Shown piece by piece: positions 1 to 10,248 of a DNA stretch of 64,000 bases. Below the pieces are notes generated by a model, which worked only from the letters and a program-made list of their open reading frames with translations, searched no databases and was not told the origin of the DNA. Position 1 is the stretch's first letter. Every line of letters starts with the position of its first letter. The position numbers were made by a program, and so were the translations under genes. Source of the stretch: Chondrosia reniformis (Eukaryota; Porifera; Demospongiae; Chondrillida; Chondrillidae); NCBI GenBank assembly GCA_947172415.1, contig OX359200.1, forward strand, positions 2,978,501-3,042,500, read 5' to 3'.

Positions 1-1
1 T

Positions 2-547
2 GATGAAATGACAGAAAGAAGACCAGACTTAGTGGTTGAGGATCGGCTATGTAAGTCCATCTTCATTATTGAGATGTCAGTTCCTACTGACAGTAATATT
101 AATGGAAGATGGCAAGAGAAGTTCCAAAAGTACCAGAAGCTGGCGGCTGATATGAGGAAACAATTTAGGGGCTACCGAATTAAGGTAGTCCCGATGATAC
201 TTGGTGCTTTGGGGACAGTGGACACGCTCCTGGAAGACCTAAGTGGAATTCCAAAGCTGTCAAAAAGTGCAGTAAAAGTGATGAGAGCAATGCAGAGAAC
301 TGTTCTCTGCTCGGCTGTGAGGATATTGAGGCGACATCTATCTGTTGAGGGATGGACGATAAGTAGTCCTGTCCCAGTCCTGGCCTGTCGACCTCTGGAA
401 AGTAGTGGTGGATTTGTGTATGGAGGTTCTCCCTCCTATTATGACGGTCAACTTTGGCCCGATGTGCACCTGTCTGCTGCTGCTGGAAGGAGGCAATGCC
501 GAGGCTTCTGGCTAAAAACCCAAAGAAAGGAAAACATAACTGACTGA
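2..547 (+). pseudogene. E1 ORF fragment: C-terminal restriction-like endonuclease domain
   Basis: The frame is open from the window edge. It carries the RLE signature: RPDLVV (catalytic PD), IIEMSVP (acidic E in the second strand), then the KYQKL helix. This endonuclease is expected to nick the target for target-primed reverse transcription. Just before the stop used by the other copies, about 8 bp are missing after the codons for SVEG. The frame therefore shifts and runs through the former 3' UTR to 547, adding some 60 unrelated residues to the C-terminus. The upstream RT and Myb-like regions are outside the window, so integrity cannot be judged. The domain call is firm from comparison with six other copies; activity is doubtful. 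Confidence 0.8.
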
Positions 548-569
548 GGGTTGTCCAAGCCGGATACTC

Positions 570-593
570 CTTGCCTTAGTAAACTAAGGCAAG
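570..593 (+). other. E1 3' UTR stem-loop
   Basis: CTTGCCTTAG / CTAAGGCAAG form a perfect 10-bp stem with a TAAA loop, about 40 bases before the element end. The same hairpin is at this position in all seven copies. It is a candidate RT recognition structure for target-primed reverse transcription; that role is inferred. Confidence 0.75.
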
Positions 594-654
594 AAGTAAC
601 AAGGTTCTCCATTAAGGCTTTTGTTTCTAAAGTATGTACTAGTTATATGTACTA

Positions 655-685
655 TAGTGCGTTTCAGTCAAAGCTTCCACTTTTT
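655..685 (+). repeat. D1 left terminal inverted repeat
   Basis: It matches the reverse complement of 3746-3776 at 30 of 31 positions; the difference is G661 versus A. It marks the left end of D1. Confidence 0.85.
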
Positions 686-1273
686 GAATTTTTTACCTCT
701 TAAGCTTTTGATAAGCTTAAATTCAAATTTGGTAAGGTCATTTTCTTTGAAACTTGGACAGGTTGTAGCTAACTCATGTAGCTTTGGAATAGCTAGACAA
801 TTGTGTTACCATGGTAACCATGGGCTTGCGTAATTGCCCCCAATTTCCAAATAAGGTAAAAAGATGCTTTTCTTCAATCTCCTCCTAGGTTGTTTGAAAT
901 TTTTTTACTTTCTTTAATGTAACATATATTTAAGATAATTTTTAGACTTTATAAAGAGGCTTTTTGTAATATACTTCTTTATTTTTGAGAAATATCAGTT
1001 GGAAATTTTTAATGGTACAAATATTCATTTTCTATCTAGTTTGTGGGGAAACCTTCTAGGAAGTCAATTTTGCTAGCATTCTAAACTAGAATGAATTATC
1101 TAAATTTTTAAAGAGGGTTTTTTCCATAAATGGTTCTAGGAAGGAGTTATTAACTTTTATATTTTACCTAATTTCCATAATTGAAACCACAATGTAAACA
1201 ATATAATGAAATGCACTGGAAATCAAAAATGTGAAGTGTATGGTATTAAATCAAGTCAGTAAAATCAAACATC

Positions 1274-3435
1274 TTATCTACTTCCCGTTTCTGGAACTCT
1301 TCTGTGACTTTTGTACTCTTTAATTTTACTGTCTGCTTCTAATGCTGTATAGCCTTCTCTGTATGCATGTGCATATTCGCGGGATTTCCTAAAGAATTTT
1401 CTAATGTCATCTGTACTTACACTATTAAAAGCTGGTATAATTACGTTTCTCAGTCCATTGAATGTGTAATCACACTTATCCTTTGCATAAACCTTGGCTT
1501 TACCCCATACCCTCTCTATTGGATTAAGTTCTGGATGAAATTTTGGTAAAAATGGTACTCTGTGACCTAATGCCTGCAAAATTCTTTTAATTTTAGATTT
1601 TTCATTTTTGAAATCTTCATGTTTACCCAATATATCCATCATTTCTTTCTTTGTCATATCAGTAGCTGCAGTCACACCTCTTTCTATCAATACTGTCCGT
1701 AATCCCTTTGCTTGTCCCATTCTGTTAACCATAAACTGCTCCCTGCCATTCCATGTTGTTGTCCTCATTTTTGGTTGCTTGCCTCCATCATTTACATTCA
1801 TCCTACTTGCTACTAATGCATCATCACTATATACCCTATGATTACTACTTTGATCAAAAATCCATAATATGCTAAATCTATCTACTGGATACTTGTATGA
1901 TGCAATTTTGGCTACTTTCTTTACATGTTTAACGAATAGTTCACAAGTCCAGTATCCCTCATTCTCTGCTCTTATGTGCAAAATGTCTCTACCATACTGT
2001 GGAAAATTAGGATTACTATAAATTCGTTTAGCATCTTCTACCTCTTCATCTGTTAATTGTAAAAAGCCTCCATGTTCTTCAATAAAGTCACTAACCATTA
2101 AACCCCTCCCCTTTCCCTTAGGCAATAAAGGCTGCTTTCCCTTCACTGTCCACCCACTAGTTCTCCCTTCATTTGCATGAAATGCTGACTCATCATGATA
2201 AATTGTAACTAGATGCCTAGATGCATTATTTGTACCTATGGTGTATGGATGAACACCATCTGAGCAAGGTGGTGGTGGCAGATGTGTTGATTCTAGTATT
2301 TTCATCTTTTCTAGAAATAATCTCCTATCCTTAACTACATCCTCCCTTTCATGACCATCTACATATCCCTTGGTGTACTTAACATAGCAAAAACCTAGTG
2401 AGTGCATCCATCTCCCAGCAGTGACTCTAGATATTTCCTTTGGGTAGTTGGCTGGCATGCTTGACTTAGGAATTAGGGTATTGTTTATCCACCTACAAAA
2501 GGCACTAACTGTTAATTTATTGTTTTTCCTCCTAGTTTCCTTCCGCAGCCATTCAATAACTTCCTCCTTTAAATTTTCATCTATCAGTAACGGATTTTTT
2601 TGACTACCACCTCTCTTACTAATGGATATTCCCCTCTAGTGTAATATGATTTCCTCCATTTTCTTAATGATCGCTCTGATATGCCTACTAAAGACTCTGT
2701 CTGCCTACAAGCTTGTACTGTACCCTTACCCTCCTTCCTTAGGGCATCTACTACTATTAACCCTACCATCTTTTGTACTTCACCAGCCTGATCCCTTACC
2801 CAATCCTTATAATTTACTATTGCCTCCTCAGTTGTGAAGTGAAAGCTGGAAAGAACCAAGTAATTAAAATTTAATAATGGTTGAAATTACCTTTGAATAC
2901 CTTTAGAACGCAAACAGAGCACATTTAGTCTAATTATAAGACTTTTAGGTATGCTCTAAGTGTGTAAATAGGTAAGAAAGGCCAAATGATTGCTATTACG
3001 TTAATGTTTATAAACAAAGAGTGCATAATATTCATTTAAAGTAGAAATCTAAGCGAACAAAACTTTAGTTAAACTTTAGATACTTAAATAAATGCTCTAG
3101 TTTAAAGCATAATACGTTTCTTTATCCCAGTATTAAATATGAAAACATACCCAACATCGCCGTCTTCATCTTCACTAGGATTTTCAGCTTCTGACTGATT
3201 TGTACCAGTGATCGCTTCAATCATTTCTTCTTCTTCTTCTGTCTCTTCATTGGCAGAGTATTGATCACTTAGGCTTTCACTGACGCTGACTTGTGGCGAA
3301 TTGACTATTAATAAAGGCTCGTTGGGAAGTTGCCGTGAAGAAGACTTCTTCTTCATTGGGCTTGAATCTTTTCAGATTTCGCAACCTATCCATTTTATTC
3401 TTCATAATACTAACTCTTGACTTCCTTTTAGGCAT
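1274..3435 (-). pseudogene. D1 transposase (DDE_3 superfamily), spliced, frameshifted
   Basis: The transposase cuts and pastes D1. On the minus strand, exon 2 (2845-1274) encodes an N-terminal helix-turn-helix-like region (SLRKWRKSYYTRGEYP) and then the DDE catalytic core: YHDESAFHANEG (first acidic residue), ILWIFDQSSNH (second D), and HPELNPIERVWG (final E). The C-terminus is basic. Exon 1 (3435-3151) gives an acidic, Glu-rich N-terminus. A 1-bp loss near 2611 breaks the frame between YPLVRE and the downstream NPLLIDENLKEE segment. A second shift is likely near 3345, because the ATG at 3435 (MPKRKSRVS) and the acidic segment are in different frames. Family assignment is strong from the catalytic blocks; the exon 1 start is less certain. 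Confidence 0.8.
2846..3150 (-). other. Predicted 305-bp intron in the D1 transposase
   Basis: On the minus strand the donor is GG|GTATGT at 3150 and the acceptor TTCTTTCCAG|C ends at 2846, preceded by a pyrimidine tract. Removing it joins the acidic exon to the HTH exon in frame (GTT GG/C TTT, phase 2). This is inferred from sequence only. Confidence 0.6.
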
Positions 3436-3745
3436 GATAAAGCCTTAGAATAATCGACTGAAAGAACAAACGAATAAAATGAATCTCTTCGCCGCGATGG
3501 GCATTGTTATCTATTAGTAGGACGGACTTATACGGATTCTGTGGTTAAACGTCATAGGAAACCATAGTAACGCATCCTGATGTCACAGGTAACAAGCCAT
3601 ATGATTGGCTTATATCGAAACTGTGCTTTAGAACAATCGTTTTAAAAAATTAATGTCAGATTCGGAATCTACGGTATGAAAAACCTATATGTACGTATTT
3701 ATTTCATAGCGGTTCATTACTGTATATAAAATTTATACAGGTTTT

Positions 3746-3776
3746 AAAAAGTGGAAGCTTTGACTGAAATGCACTA
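3746..3776 (-). repeat. D1 right terminal inverted repeat
   Basis: Inverted partner of 655-685, ending GCACTA before the TA at 3777-3778. Confidence 0.85.
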
Positions 3777-5640
3777 TAGTACTAGTTTTATTTACTAGTT
3801 GTAGGTAATAGTTGTACGTACTAGTTGTAGGTACTAGTTGAATTTACTATCTGAATGTAATATTTGTATGTACTAATTGTGTGTACTCGTTCTATGTACT
3901 AGTTTTATGTACTAGTTGCATGTATTCATTCCATACACTAGTTGCATGGACTAGTTGTATGTACTAGTTTTATATACTAGTTTTATGCAGTAGTTGTGTG
4001 TACTAGTTGTATCTAATACTTCTATGTACTAGTGGTGTGTAATTGTTTATGTACTAACTATATTTACTAGTTGTATGTACTAGTAACTAGTTGTATGTAC
4101 AAGTTAAATGTACTAGTTGTATTTATTAGTTGTATGTGCTAGTTGTATGTTACAGCTGTATGTACTAGTTGTATGAACTAGTTGTATGTACTCGATACTA
4201 GTTGTGTCTACTAGTTGTGCGTACTAGTTATATGTACTAGTTTTACGTATTAGTTGTATGTACTAGTTGTATGTACAAGTTATATGTACTAGTTGTATTT
4301 ATTAGTTGTATGTACTAGTTGAATGTACTAGTTGTTTGTACTAGTTCTATGTACTAGTTGCATGTACTAGTGTTATGCACTATTTATATGTACTAGTTGT
4401 AAGTACTAGTTGTAGGTTCTAGTACTCGTTGTAACAGGTACTAGGTAGGTTCTATAGTTGTATGTACTAGTTCAATGTACCAGTTGGTTGTTCCAGTTTT
4501 TTTCTAGTTGCATACACTATTTATATGTACTAGTTACCTTTGTATGAATTAGTTTTATGTAGCAGTTGTGATTACTAGATATATGTACTAGTTGTGTGTA
4601 CTAGTTGTATGTAGTAGTTGTATGTAGTAGTTGTATGTACTAGTTCAATGTGCAAGTTGTAGGCACTATTTATATATATGCGTTGTATGTACTGGTTGTA
4701 AGTACTAGCTGTATATACTAGTTGTAAGTACTAGGTGTAGGTTCTAGTAGTAGTTATACTAGGTACTAGGTTGGTACTATTTGTATATACTAGTTGTATG
4801 GACTAGTTGTATGTACTAATTGTTGTACTTGTTGTATGCACTCATACTAGTTGTATGTACTAGTTGCAAGTACTAGTTTTATGTACTCAATACTTGTTGT
4901 GTAAACTAGTTGTATGTTCTAGTTGTATATACTATTTATATGTACTTGTTACCTGTGTATAGACTAGTTTTATATAGTAGTTGTGTGTACTAGTTATATG
5001 TGTATGTAAAAAGTATATGTACTGTATGTATTAGGTGTATATAATAGTTATAGGTTCTAGTACTAGTAATTGTGGTTAACAGGTGGGTACAAGTTGTATG
5101 TACTACCTGTTTGTACTATTTGTATGTATTAATTGTATATACTAGTTGATTTTACTTGTTGTATATACTAGTACAAGTTATATTTACTAGTTGTAGGTAC
5201 AAGTTGTATGTAGTAGTTGCATGTGGTGGTTGTATGTACAAATTGCATATACTTGTTGTATGTAATAGTTGCATGTACTAGTTATGTACCAATTGTATGA
5301 ACTAGTTGTTTGTATATATAACTTGTATGTACTAGCTGTGTACTAGTTGTATATACTAGTTTTATATGGTAGTTTTATGTTCACCTTCTATGAACTAGCT
5401 GTATGAACTAATGTCTTGTTGTTCATACTAGTAGTATGTATGAGTTTTATGTACTCTTTCTATGTACTAGTTGCATGTACTAGTTTCTGGTTGTATGTAC
5501 TAGTCGTATGCACTGGTTGTGTGTACTAGTTGTATATATTATTTCTTTGTCCTAGTTGTATGTACTAGGTGTATGTACCATTAATATATACTAGTTATAT
5601 GTGTATGTACTAGTTGTATGTACTAGTTGTATGTACTAGT
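3777..5640 (+). repeat. 13-bp satellite array, plus orientation
   Basis: Diverged tandem copies of GTACTAGTTGTAT, with local 10-bp shortened units such as ACTAGTACTAG. From about 5150 to 5640 it carries a longer higher-order unit that recurs near 53.7, 54.5, 56.5, 59.5 and 60.1 kb. There is no gene; open frames here are by-products of the periodicity. The 16 bases at 635-650, left of D1, belong to the same array. Confidence 0.95.
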
Positions 5641-5861
5641 AGTGCACACGACTGGAACATACAACTTGAACCTACAACAAGGAAATATTGCTAGTACCTA
5701 CAACTAGCAAACATAACTAGTACTAGTACTTAAATCTAGTACACACAACTAGTATATACAACAATTGCATGCAACTAGTACATACAACTAGTACATAAGA
5801 CTAATACATACAACTAGTGTATACAATTAGAACTTACAACTAGTAGATACAATTAGTACAC
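5641..5861 (-). repeat. 13-bp satellite, minus orientation (left edge of inverted block)
   Basis: The monomer flips to ATACAACTAGTAC after a short non-satellite junction (GTGCACACGACTGG, about 5642-5655). The array then runs up to the 3' end of E2. There is no gene. Confidence 0.9.
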
Positions 5862-5901
5862 ACTTGAAAAACAAAAGCCTTAACGGAGAACCTTGTTACT
5901 T

Positions 5902-5925
5902 CTTGCCTTAGTGTACTAAGGCAAG
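5902..5925 (-). other. E2 3' UTR stem-loop
   Basis: A perfect 10-bp stem as in E1, but with a TACA loop on the element strand. E6 has the same loop, grouping the 3' ends of E2 and E6. Confidence 0.75.
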
Positions 5926-6132
5926 GAGTATCTGGCTTGGACAACCCTCAGTCAGTTATGTTTTCCTTTCTTTGGGTTTTTAGCCAGAAGCCTCGGCTTT
6001 TCTTCCTTCCGACAGCAGCAGACGGGTGCACATCGGGCCAAAGTTGACCGTCATGATAGGAGGGAGTACCTCCATACACCAATCCACCACTGCTTTCCAG
6101 AGGTCGACAGGCAAGGACTGGGACAGGACTAC

Positions 6133-9100
6133 TTATAGTCCAGGCCCCAATCCCTCAACAGATAGATGTCGCCTCAATATCCTCACAGCCGAACAGAGAA
6201 CAGTTCTCTGCATGGCTCTCATCACTTCTACTGCACTTTTTGACAGCTTTGGAATTCCCCTAAGGTCTTCCAGGAGCGTGTCCACTGTCCCCAAAGCACC
6301 AATTATCATCGGGACTACCTTAATTCGGTAGCCCCTAAATTGTTTCCTCATATCAGCTGCCAGCTTCTGGTACTTTTGGAACTTCTCTTGCCATCTTCCA
6401 TTAATATTGCTGTCAGTAGGAACTGACATCTCAATAATGAAGATGGACTTACATAGCCGATCCTCAACCACTAAGTCTGGCCTTCTTTCTGTCATTTCTT
6501 CATCTGTAGGGATACTAGGATCCCACAAGATTTTGACAGACCTATTCTCATAGACTGGTTTTGCTTCTAGTTTGTACCAGGGCTCTTCCTGCTTGAATCC
6601 ATATTCTTTCAACAGTCTCCACAACACTATCAGTATTGCCCGGTCATGCCTCTCATTGTAGAGAGAAAATCCCTTGGGCTCACACATGTTTAGTATGTGT
6701 TTGACCGTTTCCATAGCCTTGCCACTTTCTCTGCACATTAGGAGGCTAGAATTCCTCAGAATCCTATTTTGGTACCACCTAGTGTGCAGCACATCATCTT
6801 GGGCTGCGAGAATCAGAGCCTCAGTTTGAGGTCTGAGTCTCCCCTCAGAAAGCCACACATAAGACTCCCTATTTGTGACTTGTCTGTGGTATGAGCCCTG
6901 GTGAGACTTTTCAGCTAGGTTACTTTTTAACCTTTCAGTCAGAGCCTCCCGGAGCTCACGTGCCACTCTCCTCCATTCTCTTACACTATTTTGTGAGGGA
7001 TCTGTCTTTAGCCACATTTCCGGTTCTAGGTCTATTCCGTGGTTTCCCAGTATCAATCTGGCTTCTTTCAAGACAGTCCTCCTCTGCTTTGAGCAATCCA
7101 GCCACTTTTGGTGTTTAACCACAATAGCTGTGAGTGGATCATTGGCAGTATGGAGGTATCTTGCCAGATTCACAACAGCCCTGTCGTGATCCAAAGGAAA
7201 ACTACAGAGCCCTCTACCACCTTGAGAGCGAGGCAAGTTCACTCTCTCAATGGCAGAGTTATAGTGATGACACTGGTACTTTCTCATGATCTTTCTCACC
7301 ATTCGGTCCAGCTTTGGAAGCTCACTTTGAGTCCACTTCAAAACTGGGTAAGAGTGTCTCAATAGAGAGGCACACAACATGTTCGAGGCTTCTGCAGCAT
7401 TCTTACCATTGAGGTGAGAGCCCCACACTTTGTGGAGTCTCCTCCTCAATTCGTTGATCAAGCAAGCTTTGACCTTGCTGTCATCTACCTCAAACAGTTG
7501 TTCTAGCCCTAGGTCCTTATAAGTAGTACCTTTTTCAAGGCTCCTTATGGATTCTTCACTGCGTTCAGGGTTGTCTGGGCCAGCCAGAACTTTCCCCTTT
7601 TGCATGTGAGCTGTTCCACACTTTCTCACTCCAAATCTCATGCCAATGGCATTTGAGGTTTTCTCCACACATTCCATGGCTTCCCAGAGTTTATCAGGCC
7701 CTCCAGCATATATCTTAAGGTCATCCATGTACAACAAGTGTGACATGGTGTTCCTTTCCCCATCATGCCAGAGGGTATATCCCTTGGTTCTGTTAAGAAC
7801 TTGGGATATGGGAGCTATGGCCAGACAGAAGAGGAGTGGCGATAAGGAGTCTCCTTGGAAGAGTCCCCTGTTATATTTAACAGGGGTGCTCCTAACCACC
7901 TTCCCCACAGTCCTGAACTCAAGCACAGTAGCCCAGTGTTTGGAGAAGAGCTCTATAGACCTCCTGATCCAACCTGGGCACTTGATGGTTTTTAGCACCT
8001 TCATCACCCACTTGTGAGGGACTCTGTCATATGCCTTCTCATAATCGATCCATGCCACACTAAGTGGCTTGCCCATAATTTTGGCATCTAGACCGATTGA
8101 TTGATCCAGCAGTAGACAGTCCACACAGCCCCACCTCCCTTTCCTCATGGCCCTTTGGGCCATAGGCAAAAGATCATTAGTGTAGGTGTAAGTGAGTAGT
8201 TCTGACGCAATGTATGCTGTGACAGCCTTGTACATTGTGTTGAGACACGCAATAGGTCGGTAGTTGGCCGCACTTTTCGGGTCACCCTTTTTGGGGATGA
8301 GTAGAGTGCGACCCCTTGTAAGCCAGTCTGGGACTGACAGATCTCCGCTCACCACCCTCCGTAGTACATCTGCCAAGGCAGACTGTGCAGAGGGGAGTGC
8401 TTTCCACCAAAAAGTAGGGGAGTGCTTTCCACCAAAAAGTGTGGATGCCATCCGGCCCAGGGGCAGACCAGCTTTTTGCCTTTTTCAAGGCCTTCCTCAG
8501 TTTGGTCTCATCAATGCTGTCGGGACCTTCAGAGGAGGTTCTACCCACCCTCTTTTTGGTTTCCTTTAGCCATTCTTTCACCCCTGGGTCGTCTTTGTTG
8601 ACCTTACTAACAGTACCTACAATCTTTGTCCAAAAGTCCCTTATTACCTCAATTGAGGGAGCTTCATTGGAGGTTGGAACAGTGCCATTCATCCGGAACT
8701 TCCTTTGGGTATTCCAAAGGTGGTTTTGTTCCTGGAATTTCCTGCGTTCAGCCGATCTTTGCTCTTGTAGGGTCCAGACCCTGAGTTTCCCCAGTGTCTG
8801 TTCCCCAGCTCTGATCAGCACCTTCAGGTTTAATGAATGGAACTCCCTCCTAAGCTTTCTTCGGAGTACTTTCTGGCGTTTGGTCATAGGATTATTATTC
8901 TGTTGATGTGCTATTTCCACATCCAACCAGGCAAGCAGTCTTCTAAACCTAAGGCCCTTGGCCTTCCTGTCACTTATGTGACCTTCCTGTCTCTTACTTC
9001 CCTTCTGATTGTCCGATTTCCTTCCCTGGTGGCATGGCTGTGATTCGTTGGTTGTTTTTCCCTCACAGCCATAGCAACAGAGTAGACCAGGCAGTTCAGG

Positions 9101-9933
9101 TGCCAGGCCGACCTAGGGCCTTCCTGCCACTCTTTCTCCACCCAATCATTGGCCTCCTGAAGCAGTGCCGTATCAACATGGTTGAACCGCACCCCCCCAC
9201 AGGGTTTTCTACCAGAGAAATCTCCAGGTTTCTTTCGGAGACAGGCATCTTTTGCTTTGCCTAAAAGTTGCATCAGATGATCATTGCCACTTGTCCTGGG
9301 ACTGGGATGATCATGTGTAAGAGTTTCAACAGGGACTGCAGGCAGCTCACCATTTTGTTCAGTCCCAGCCTGAACTTGGTGAAGCTCCCACTGTCCCTGG
9401 GCTCCCACACCTTCCTCCACAGTCCCAGTTAGGATGGCTACACCACAAGAGTTAGGATCCACAAGGTTTAGTCTCGAGAGACCTTGACCTCTTTGGATTC
9501 TACTAAGTCTTGTAGTTAGCGCTACCTTTGTGGTTTTATGGTCTGGCATTGCAGCATTCCAAGCCTGGTACAACCGCTTGGCATACCCCTTTTCCATGGG
9601 CTTACTTTCTCGGTAGAGCTCTATGAGGATATTATCCCTCTGAAGGTTCCAGATCACCCCTTGGATCCTTCTCCTTCTAGAGGCACCTTGCGGTGCATCA
9701 TTAACCAAATCTAAATCTCGGCTACCCGTTACTTGCAGTACTCCGTCTCCTACCAAGCTCCTTTTGGCTTGGAAGGCAAGGGTTCGACCGGTCTGAGGCA
9801 AATGTGGGTATTTGCTCAGCCATTCCCGCTCTAAACGCTTTTGATAGCCACCTCTTTTGGGTTCACATCGCTCAAAGCAATCAATTAGTGCCCTAACCAT
9901 TTCCTCAGTCCATAGGGCTGGTTGGCCCGTCAC
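6133..9933 (-). pseudogene. E2 polyprotein: Myb-like modules, RT, CCHC, RLE; two frameshifts
   Basis: This single ORF should supply all functions for target-primed retrotransposition: DNA recognition, nicking and cDNA synthesis. From the N-terminus: two Myb-like modules (about aa 8-60 and 92-150), a basic linker, the RT domain with APGPDGI, NYRPIACLN, FQGDSLSPLLFCL and YMDD (codons at 7720-7731), a CRESG...H...C knuckle that has lost one Cys of the CCHC found in the other copies, and the RLE (RPDLVVED, IIEMSVP). One C is missing from a run at 9060-9062, shifting the frame after the second module. A 25-bp exact tandem duplication (8391-8415/8416-8440) shifts it again before RT. The chosen start is GTG at 9933; E4 and E7 have ATG at the same codon, so the ancestor probably read ATG. 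R4-clade affinity is suggested by the C-terminal VVPMIIGALG block. Confidence 0.88.
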
Positions 9934-10127
9934 GGGGACCGAAGAAGGGTTATTACATTCATGTACATCTACCTGTGAGGCACCAGTGGAATCACCTATT
10001 CTGGTTGACCCAGGGTTTTCTTCACCACTGGTGCACCTAGGCCACAGCCTGTCTTGAAAATTGTTATTCTCATGACGTAACGTAACCCAGTGTAGCTGCC
10101 AGATGGGGGGTTAGCCCATTCTGACAG

Positions 10128-10242
10128 GGAGGCTGATTTAGCCACAGGATGCCACATGAGGGGCTAAGCACCCTGCTCCGTCGGGGGGTTGAACTGGACA
10201 ATGCCCATCCTCTTGTCAGCTCGGAACCACAGCCTCCAATTC
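10128..10242 (-). ncRNA. HDV-like ribozyme candidate at the E2 5' end
   Basis: Reading the minus strand: P1 GAATTGG (10242-10236) pairs with CCAGTTC (10197-10191); P2 GGAGGCTG with CAGCCTCC (10135-10128); P3 GACAA with TTGTC; P4 CAGGGTGC with GCATCCTG. The J4/2 strand contains CTAA, with the putative catalytic C at 10141. G residues in loop 3 face the C run after P1', as P1.1 would need. This nested order matches HDV-like ribozymes known at R2 5' ends. Unusual points are a ~12-base spacer between the P2 and P3 5' strands and two bases shared between P1 and P2. The fold was drawn by hand. Confidence 0.45.
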
Positions 10243-10248
10243 CCACGA

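Larger units (their letters stand above)
1..634 (+). mobile_element. E1: 3' part of RLE-type non-LTR retrotransposon (E family)
   Basis: The window opens inside a copy of the E-family retrotransposon. Its RLE coding region, 3' UTR, conserved hairpin (570-593) and terminal TTTGTTTCTAA are present, followed directly by plus-orientation satellite at about 634. Its 5' part lies outside the window. It is closely similar to the 3' ends of E3 and E5. Confidence 0.9.
655..3776 (-). mobile_element. D1: Tc1/IS630-type (DDE_3) DNA transposon, TA target
   Basis: A 3.1-kb element sits in the plus satellite. The termini are inverted repeats of 31 bp (655-685 and 3746-3776) with one mismatch, beginning TAGTGC and containing TTTCAGTCAAAGC. 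TA flanks both ends (653-654, 3777-3778), as expected for Tc1/mariner/IS630 insertion, although the palindromic satellite makes the exact boundary ambiguous by a few bases. It encodes one transposase on the minus strand. The rest of the interior (686-1273 and 3436-3745) is AT-rich with no gene that I can support. Confidence 0.85.
5862..10248 (-). mobile_element. E2: near full-length RLE-type retrotransposon, minus strand
   Basis: A complete 4.39-kb copy running from 10248 (5' end, TCGTGGG) to 5862 (3' end, TTTTTCAA). It is flanked by a 17-bp direct repeat, GTGTGTACTAATTGTAT on its own strand, next to both ends, which fits a target-site duplication. It lies in satellite that is itself inverted, so its orientation relative to the satellite equals that of the plus-strand copies. 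It has an intact YMDD box but two frameshifts in the N-terminal half of the ORF. Confidence 0.92.

Noticed and set aside
621-833. A 70-residue frame across the E1/D1 junction
   Set aside because: It spans the end of one element, satellite and the inverted repeat of another, so it cannot be an evolved gene.
3781-5640. Regular repeats that could suggest a CRISPR array or telomere
   Set aside because: There are no spacers of constant length, the monomer is 13 bp and diverged, and the setting is eukaryotic; it is not a telomeric motif.
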